A stretch of 64,000 nt of DNA from Halapricum salinum (GTDB lineage Archaea; Halobacteriota; Halobacteria; Halobacteriales; Haloarculaceae): positions 2,100,887-2,164,886 of the forward strand of contig NZ_CP031310.1 in assembly GCF_004799665.1 (NCBI RefSeq). Direction: 5' to 3'. Below the pieces are notes generated by a model, which was not told the origin of the DNA, did not search any database, and saw nothing but the letters and a program-made list of their open reading frames with translations. This document shows, piece by piece, positions 58,832 through 64,000 of this stretch. The position numbers and the translations under genes are program-made. Each line of letters begins with the position of its first letter. The stretch's first letter is position 1.

Positions 58832-58845
58832 ACTGAATGTTCAGT
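58832..58845. promoter_or_regulatory. TetR-type operator 5
   Basis: ACTGAATGTTCAGT, a perfect palindrome except for the central bases. It lies between TATA GATTAATA (58821-58828) and the ATG at 58852. Confidence 0.7.
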
Positions 58846-58851
58846 ACAACT

Positions 58852-59244
58852 ATGGGACGTCAACACTCGAACCGGCGCCCAGTGATCGCTGTACTCCTGG
58901 CAGCAGTGCTGACTGGGTTGGGACATCTCTATTTGGGGCGGCACAAACGAGCATTCGGTTGGGTCGCTCTATCACTGTCGGTGGTAGCACTCTCGATACC
59001 TGACCCGCCACCGGCATCGGTGGTAGCGCTGCTGCCAGCACTGTTTGTGTTCACTCTGAGTGTCCTCGACGCCTTCTGGATCGCTGTACGAGATCGCGGC
59101 AACAACGGATTGCAGAGAGATTCGTGGTCGTCTCACTCTCCTGGAGAGTGTCCCGTCTGTGGGGAGGATCTCGATCCCGAACTGGACTTCTGTCCGTGGT
59201 GTACTAGCCGACTCGACCGGCAGACGGAGACGGCAGAGGAGTGA
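58852..59244 (+). CDS. Small membrane protein with C-terminal zinc ribbon
   Basis: 130 residues from the ATG at 58852 (27 bp after the TATA, leaderless). Three short hydrophobic segments (VIAVLLAAVLTGLGHLYLG, AFGWVALSLSVVALSIPD and ASVVALLPALFVFTLSVLDAFWIAV) are followed by CPVCGEDLDPELDFCPWC. The start GLGHLYLGRHKRAFGW resembles TM2-type proteins. Probably a membrane-associated accessory of the MATE pump that follows 96 bp later. Confidence 0.78.
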   Translation: MGRQHSNRRPVIAVLLAAVLTGLGHLYLGRHKRAFGWVALSLSVVALSIPDPPPASVVALLPALFVFTLSVLDAFWIAVRDRGNNGLQRDSWSSHSPGECPVCGEDLDPELDFCPWCTSRLDRQTETAEE

Positions 59245-59340
59245 CGTATCGGTGTCTGGTATCCTGTACCCGGTTGCAGACGATCTCGAACTCATCCGGA
59301 TACTCGTTGGTGAGCATCGAGCGATCCGAGGAGGAAACGC

Positions 59341-60807
59341 GTGAGTGAGACTGATCGGTCGGTCGACGTGACCGATGGCGACCTCCTGAAACCACTGGTC
59401 GTCCTCTCGCTGCCGATCGTGCTCTCACAGTTGTTGCAGGTCGGCTACAACCTCGCGGATACGTTCTGGGTGGGCCGACTCGGACAGGAGGCGGTCTCGG
59501 CGTTGTCGTACTCCTGGCCGCTGGTCTTCCTGATGATCTCGGTCGCAGGTGGATTCACAGTCGCCGGGACTGTCCTCGTAGCACAGAACAAGGGCGCGGG
59601 CAAAGAGGACCGTGTCGACTACGCCGCGGGCCAGACTATCGCCTTCGTCGGCCTCGTAGCCGCTGTCTTCTCTGTGCTGGGATACGCCTTGACTCCTTGG
59701 CTGGTCAATCTCATCGGTGCGACGCCCGGTACCGCAGAGTACCGACTCTCTGTCGCATATACCCAAACGATCTTTGTCGGGGTCGTCTTCATGTTCGGGT
59801 TTTTCGTCTTCCAGGCGCTGCTCCGCGGTTGGGGTGATACGCGAACGCCGCTGTACCTGATGGCACTCGGTGTCGCACTGAACGTCGTCCTCGACCCGTT
59901 CTTGATCCTCGGATTCCAGGAGAACGTGCTATTGAGCGGACTGGGTCTCGACGGCCTCCAGGCGTGGTTATATGCGGTTACCGGATTCGAGGGCTACGGT
60001 GTCCAGGGAGCCGCGATTGCGACAGTCCTCTCACGGGGGCTGGGTGCAGTGCTAGGTCTGGTATGGCTGTTCTCCGGGCGGATTGGGATCCACATCTCGC
60101 TGTCTGACCTACGGCCCGATCCCACGATGGTTCGTCGGATCGTCTCAATTGGGGCCCCATCGTCGATCGAACAGTCCACACGAGCACTGGGTATCGTCGT
60201 CCTCACCGCACTTGTCGCGTTCGCCGGGGACGACGCCGTCGCGGCACTCGGTATCGGCAACCGGATCAACTCCTTGGTGTTCCTCCCGGCAATGGGGCTA
60301 GCCCGGGGTACCGAGACTGTCGTCGGGCAGAACCTCGGCTCCGACCAATCGGGACGGGCCAAGCGTGCTGTCGGCTACAGTGCGGGTATCGTCGCCACCG
60401 TTCTCGCGGTCATTGGCGTCGTCGCCTACGCCTTCGCTGAACCCATCACAGCCGTGTTTATACCGGGTGCAGAAGACGTTATCTCGATCGGCGCCGACTA
60501 CCTCCGGATCATCGGTCCGACGTTCCTGTTCATCGGCGTCTTCCAAGTCGTCCAGGGGGCCTTCCGCGGCAGCGGATCTACGAGGGTCGCGATGGTCTTC
60601 GCAATCCTCTCGCTGTGGGTGTTCCGTCTTCCGCCCGCCTACGTATTCATGGAGTGGGTCGGACTCGGCGCGACCGGCGTCTGGTTCGCTATCGCGCTCT
60701 CGAACGTGCTCTCGATGGTCGCGGCGACGCTCTGGTTCCTTCGTGGAACCTGGACTGAGTCCGTGATCGAGGACCGCCCTACGCCAATGGTCGAGGACGA
60801 CGCCTGA
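59341..60807 (+). CDS. MATE-family efflux pump
   Basis: 488 residues, 12 spans in two MATE repeats: VVLSLPIVLSQLLQVGYNLADTFWVGRLGQEAVSALSYSWPL and RIVSIGAPSSIEQSTRALGIVVLTALVAFAGDDAVAALGIGNRI. Start is GTG at 59341 with GAGGAGG upstream. A 30-codon open frame (from 59255) ends within this GTG and could couple translation. The pump exports cationic or organic compounds using Na+ or H+. Under operator 5 through the preceding gene (inference). Confidence 0.92.
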   Translation: MSETDRSVDVTDGDLLKPLVVLSLPIVLSQLLQVGYNLADTFWVGRLGQEAVSALSYSWPLVFLMISVAGGFTVAGTVLVAQNKGAGKEDRVDYAAGQTIAFVGLVAAVFSVLGYALTPWLVNLIGATPGTAEYRLSVAYTQTIFVGVVFMFGFFVFQALLRGWGDTRTPLYLMALGVALNVVLDPFLILGFQENVLLSGLGLDGLQAWLYAVTGFEGYGVQGAAIATVLSRGLGAVLGLVWLFSGRIGIHISLSDLRPDPTMVRRIVSIGAPSSIEQSTRALGIVVLTALVAFAGDDAVAALGIGNRINSLVFLPAMGLARGTETVVGQNLGSDQSGRAKRAVGYSAGIVATVLAVIGVVAYAFAEPITAVFIPGAEDVISIGADYLRIIGPTFLFIGVFQVVQGAFRGSGSTRVAMVFAILSLWVFRLPPAYVFMEWVGLGATGVWFAIALSNVLSMVAATLWFLRGTWTESVIEDRPTPMVEDDA

Positions 60808-60851
60808 TGTTTCCACCGAGATTATGATAAGTAATATCACAGTATCGCCTG

Positions 60852-60929
60852 ATACGGACTGCTGTACGTCTGTTTCGCATTGACCGCACGACTGTGCTCG
60901 TCACGGTACATCGCTACAGCGGTCCGTAT
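60852..60929. repeat. Imperfect 15-bp inverted repeat, MITE-like remnant
   Basis: ATACGGACTGCTGTA (60852-60866) and TACAGCGGTCCGTAT (60915-60929) are inverted with one mismatch. The 48-bp interior is not gene-like. I recall similar ACGGACNGCTGT sequences in other haloarchaeal intergenic regions, but cannot verify this. Confidence 0.5.
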
Positions 60930-60972
60930 GATACGTCCACGGTGGTGGGGAGCGCCATCCGAAGTCGACTGA

Positions 60973-62475
60973 TCAGACCCTCCACGAGACGATGTACGCC
61001 AGGAACCCGAGCCCGAACAGCCCGATCCCGAGAGGGACAGTACTCGCCTCGGGAACTCCGGCCACGACGTCGAGTCCACCGACGAGTCCCGCCGCGATCG
61101 CGAGGCCAGCAGGGAACGGAACCGCGTCACGACCGAGCGATCGACCGGCAGTAACGGACTCGAACAGACGCGAGGCGACGGCCAGCCCCATCGCACCTCC
61201 GAGGACGACTGCGATCGTCGACAGCGTCGAGAGGAAGATTCCCGCGAACACTGTCAGGATGCCGCCCACGGCTACCCCTGAGGCAACCCCACCGAGCAGC
61301 CGGCCGACCGTCCAGGATCGGTTGTCGACGGTATCGTCTGGCTCCGTCTCCGTGGCTGTCTGGTCCAGCTGGTCGGCCTGGCTGACGCGCTGGCCGACGT
61401 GGACGTACTGTCGCTCCTCCTCGGTGTCGGGAGCCGTCCAGTCGGCGGTCTTCGTGACGTCGGTACCCGGCGTCTCGACCTCGATGTCGTCGAAGGCGAT
61501 CGGGAGCCCGGCAGCGAGTTCGAACGCAGGGTGGTCCTGCATCTGAAAGTGCAGGTGTGGCTCCGCGGAGTTGCCCGAGTGGCCACAGCGCCCGATCTGT
61601 TCGCCCCGCTCGACGCGGTCGCCGGGTTCGACCGCGATACTGCCGGGGACGAGGTGGACGAGCGTGCTGTACTCCGACTCGGCGTGGCGGATCGTCACGG
61701 AGTTGCCGACGACCGAGCGCTTGAGCGGGTGGGAGAAGCCGCCGCCACGGGGAAACTCGGGGTCGCCGTCGCCCACTGCGACGACGGTGCCGTCCGCGGG
61801 CGCGACCACGGGCGCGTCGTAACAGTAGTAGTTCTCGATGGACGTGTCCGCGTCTTCAGGTCGAGTCCGGCCTTCCTCGTCGGTGATCACGAAGTCGTAG
61901 GCGTAGCGCTGGGTCGCGGGGAACCAGGAGTGCGAATAGTCCTTGATCGGGCTGCCGTTGACGACGGCCCAGTCCCCTTCGACGGGCAGTCGGTAGGACG
62001 CCGACTGGGCGTACGTCTCCGGACTGGGGAGCGATCCGCGGTGGCGGACGATGGCGACGACGCTTCCCAGCAGTTGCATCACGTCCTGGCGGAGCACGAG
62101 CGGGTTGAGAAACGTCGGGATCAGACTCCCGAGGAAGGCGAGCGTCGGTCGCAAGCCGTCGTCCATCACGAGCCAGTCGCGCGGATCAGTCTCGTCGGCC
62201 TCGTCAGTCTGCTCCTCGTCGCTGAACGCGTCTCGTACGGCGCTCACCAGCATCGCGGCGAACGGCCAGAACGCGAACAGGCCGAACAGGTAAAACAGTT
62301 TGAATATCTCCAGCGATGGGAACTGGTCTCCAACGAAACCCAGCGGGCCGAGCAGGGCGAGCGAAAACGGGCTGATCGACGTGAGTCGATCCAGCACCCG
62401 CGAGTGAACCGGTGGGGGATCCGATTCGGCAGCGGGGTCCGATTCGGTGGCGGTTTCAGTCATAGTCGATGACAC
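60973..62475 (-). CDS. Membrane protein with M23-like domain
   Basis: 500 residues (an in-frame start at 62463 is possible). N-terminal and C-terminal membrane segments surround a soluble domain of about 230 residues (residues 155-380). In the soluble part DAPVVAPADGTVVAVGDGDP, LVHLVPGSIAVEPGDRVERGEQIGRCGHSGNSAEPHLHFQM is the M23 beta fold with the HLHF metal site, but the usual first motif HxxxD reads YAYDF, so the first His is missing. Haloarchaea have no murein, so it is probably a regulatory or structural relative rather than a murein hydrolase. Confidence 0.82.
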   Translation of the reverse strand: MSSTMTETATESDPAAESDPPPVHSRVLDRLTSISPFSLALLGPLGFVGDQFPSLEIFKLFYLFGLFAFWPFAAMLVSAVRDAFSDEEQTDEADETDPRDWLVMDDGLRPTLAFLGSLIPTFLNPLVLRQDVMQLLGSVVAIVRHRGSLPSPETYAQSASYRLPVEGDWAVVNGSPIKDYSHSWFPATQRYAYDFVITDEEGRTRPEDADTSIENYYCYDAPVVAPADGTVVAVGDGDPEFPRGGGFSHPLKRSVVGNSVTIRHAESEYSTLVHLVPGSIAVEPGDRVERGEQIGRCGHSGNSAEPHLHFQMQDHPAFELAAGLPIAFDDIEVETPGTDVTKTADWTAPDTEEERQYVHVGQRVSQADQLDQTATETEPDDTVDNRSWTVGRLLGGVASGVAVGGILTVFAGIFLSTLSTIAVVLGGAMGLAVASRLFESVTAGRSLGRDAVPFPAGLAIAAGLVGGLDVVAGVPEASTVPLGIGLFGLGFLAYIVSWRV

Positions 62476-62566
62476 GGCCGAGCGATAGTTAGGTATTCTG
62501 CGAACTCGAATTCACAAGAAGTTCTAGCACACCAGTCGGGAGATTCAATGTCGTGCCCGAGAAACG

Positions 62567-63508
62567 ATGGATATGGCCGACGAGGGCGATCCCAGTACCT
62601 CTGACGACGAGCAGGTCGTCTCGAACGCGGCGTTCGCGCTGCTCGGCCACCAGGTTCGCCTGGACATCTTGCGGGCCTTTTTCGATTCCTACGACCCCGT
62701 CGACCCGGACTCGAGGGACGACGTCCGAGCCGACCGAACGCGGTCGTACTCCGAGCTGATGGCTAGCGTCGGCTTGCGAGACAGCGGGAAGTTCAACTAC
62801 CACCTGGAGAAGCTTCGCGGGGTCTACGTCGAACAAGTCGAGGACGGCTACGTCCCGACGGCGAGCGCGGTCGCGCTGTATCAGGCCGTCGTCGCGAACC
62901 GGCCGACCGAGTCCGTCGCGGTCGACGTCGATATCGACACCCCGTGCCCCGCCTGTGGGGCCGACCTGACGTGGGGATACGAGCAGGAGTATCTCACCAT
63001 CGAGTGTGAATCGTGCGAGCAGTTCTGGGGACTCACCTATCGCTTTCCCAAGAACGGACTGCTCACGCAGGACGCCGAGGACGTCTACGAGGCGCTGTAC
63101 GACCGGCTGATGCACCACGTCGGGCTGGCGCGAACGGGCCAGTGCCCGGCCTGTGCCGGCGTTGTCGAGCGAACGATTCCCCCGTCCCGGCTGGACGGCT
63201 CGGCGACGCCCACGGTCGAACTCGACTGCGGGACCTGCTCGTGGCACGCCACGGTCGATATCGTGAGTGCCCTGCAGTTCGAACCTCGCGTCATGCGGGC
63301 GCTGTTCGAGCTCGGGATCCCGCTCGACAGCGGGACGCAGGCCACGGAGGAAGTCTTGCCGACGGTGACCGGCCGGGAAGCCGAGGAGTCGACTCACGCG
63401 ACCATCGAGATCGCGACCGACGAGGGGACGGCGACTGTCATCGTCGACGAGACGCTTGGTGTCGAGAGAGTCGAGGTAGACGGAGAGACCGGCTCATCAG
63501 CGCGGTGA
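62567..63508 (+). CDS. Winged-helix protein with zinc ribbons
   Basis: 313 residues (start could also be the ATG at 62573). The N-terminus is an ArsR-like winged helix (AFALLGHQVRLDILRAFFD, then SYSELMASVGLRDSGKFNYHLEKLRGVYVEQVEDGY). Two ribbon-like Cys sets follow (CPACGADL..CESC and CPACAGVVER..CGTC), then a tail. Such proteins are haloarchaeal transcription regulators. It lies divergent from the M23-like protein; ligand unknown. Confidence 0.82.
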   Translation: MDMADEGDPSTSDDEQVVSNAAFALLGHQVRLDILRAFFDSYDPVDPDSRDDVRADRTRSYSELMASVGLRDSGKFNYHLEKLRGVYVEQVEDGYVPTASAVALYQAVVANRPTESVAVDVDIDTPCPACGADLTWGYEQEYLTIECESCEQFWGLTYRFPKNGLLTQDAEDVYEALYDRLMHHVGLARTGQCPACAGVVERTIPPSRLDGSATPTVELDCGTCSWHATVDIVSALQFEPRVMRALFELGIPLDSGTQATEEVLPTVTGREAEESTHATIEIATDEGTATVIVDETLGVERVEVDGETGSSAR

Positions 63509-64000
63509 TTCTTCACGGCCGATCCCTTCGAAGCGGTCGAGGACGGTTTCGTCTCTGAGGAGTCGGCGGGCGCGATTACGAAGCCGATCCGCTCGCTCGA
63601 CGACCGCCGCATAGCCGTCGTGATCCTCCCGGTGGTGCTCGCTGGTCTGGGCGTCGACGACGGCCCGTTTCGACTCGGCGCTGAAGTACGCACCGAGCAC
63701 CTCGTAGGCGAGGATCTGGCGCTGCTGGTCGATCACTGTACGCAGATCTTCGCGTTCGACCGGCTTGCAGAGGTAGTCGTCGAACGGGAGTTCGAGCACG
63801 TCGAAGTCCGGGTCGACCGCAGTCACCATGACGACGCGACCGTCGTACTCCCGGTCTGTGAGTTCGGCGAGGACCTCGTCGCCCGACAGCCCGGGCATGT
63901 GCCGATCCAGGAGGACGATGTCGATCTCTTCGTCGTCGATCGTCGCCAGTGCCTCCTGACCGCTGTAGGCCGTCTCGACGTCACAGAACCCTCTCAGACG
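63497..64000 (-). CDS. Response regulator receiver protein with HalX-type C-terminus (partial)
   Basis: The frame is open to the window edge, so the N-terminus is missing. Receiver features: phosphoacceptor Asp in DIVLLDRHMPGLSGDEVL, conserved Thr in VVMVTAVDPDF, Lys in YLCKPV, followed by an acidic helical C-terminal domain (HalX type) of about 70 residues. It has no DNA-binding HTH in the visible part. Converges on the zinc-ribbon regulator with a 12-bp overlap. Kinase not in the window. Confidence 0.85.
   Translation of the reverse strand, partial: RLRGFCDVETAYSGQEALATIDDEEIDIVLLDRHMPGLSGDEVLAELTDREYDGRVVMVTAVDPDFDVLELPFDDYLCKPVEREDLRTVIDQQRQILAYEVLGAYFSAESKRAVVDAQTSEHHREDHDGYAAVVERADRLRNRARRLLRDETVLDRFEGIGREESPR

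Noticed and set aside
58711-58944. 77-codon minus-strand frame around the TetR operators
   Set aside because: No promoter, basic mixed composition, and it covers operators and the start of a real gene.
59255-59344. 30-codon open frame ending in the MATE start codon
   Set aside because: Too short to call; may only reflect translational coupling. Mentioned in the MATE entry.

Overview
The window is about 64 kb of haloarchaeal chromosome (class Halobacteria). The evidence is the high GC content, the acid-rich proteins, TATA-type promoters placed about 25 bp before start codons (leaderless messages), Tat-lipoprotein signals, CheF proteins, an archaeal Pus10 and a ba3-type heme-copper oxidase. 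The genus cannot be fixed from sequence alone. No rRNA, tRNA or CRISPR array is visible.

Layout. 1-11.7 kb is a carbohydrate island. It has the 3' end of a GH13 trehalose-synthase-like gene, then, all on the minus strand, a complete sugar ABC importer (binding protein, two permeases, ATPase), a glucosylglycerol-hydrolase-like GH13 enzyme, an oligo-1,6-glucosidase-type GH13 enzyme and a TrmB-family regulator. A perfect palindrome TACAAC-N4-GTTGTA sits at two promoters here. 11.9-17.7 kb is mostly housekeeping (pus10, nnrE, MscS channel, uppP) with a vapBC toxin-antitoxin pair inserted. 17.7-24.6 kb is a cytochrome oxidase cluster: copper P-type ATPase and a SafE-like membrane protein on one strand, and the divergent ba3 oxidase operon on the other. 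24.7-38.8 kb holds a cheF paralog, a halocyanin fusion protein, redox and DsrE-like proteins, several HTH regulators and a soluble chemotaxis transducer. An IS1341-type TnpB element lies at 39.1-40.5 kb. 40.6-44.4 kb has a patatin/3-hydroxybutyrate dehydrogenase pair (PHA mobilisation type), a CMD protein and a TauE exporter. 44.5-53.5 kb has a peroxiredoxin, a second cheF, glmU, glmS, an inserted fic gene and membrane proteins. 53.6-60.8 kb is an efflux island (RND exporter, TrmB-like and TetR regulators, zinc-ribbon membrane protein, MATE pump) tied together by five copies of a 14-bp palindrome. The window ends with an M23-type membrane protein, a zinc-ribbon winged-helix protein and a partial response regulator.

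The most unusual pattern recurs three times. A core gene (nnrE, cheF, glmS) is followed by a short insert (vapBC; a hairpin-rich 195-bp block; fic), and then by a second copy of that same gene's 3' end (34, 75 and 33 bp). Every nucleotide difference between copies is synonymous and the stop is kept. At cheF and glmS the distal copy carries a terminator-like hairpin. This points to a common route by which accessory DNA enters at the ends of core genes and leaves the reading frame intact.

The second notable system is the apparent uptake and cleavage pathway for glucosylglycerol-type compatible solutes. The binding protein and permeases would import the solute, the GH13 hydrolase and glucosidase would release glucose, and a TrmB regulator lies at the end of the cluster.
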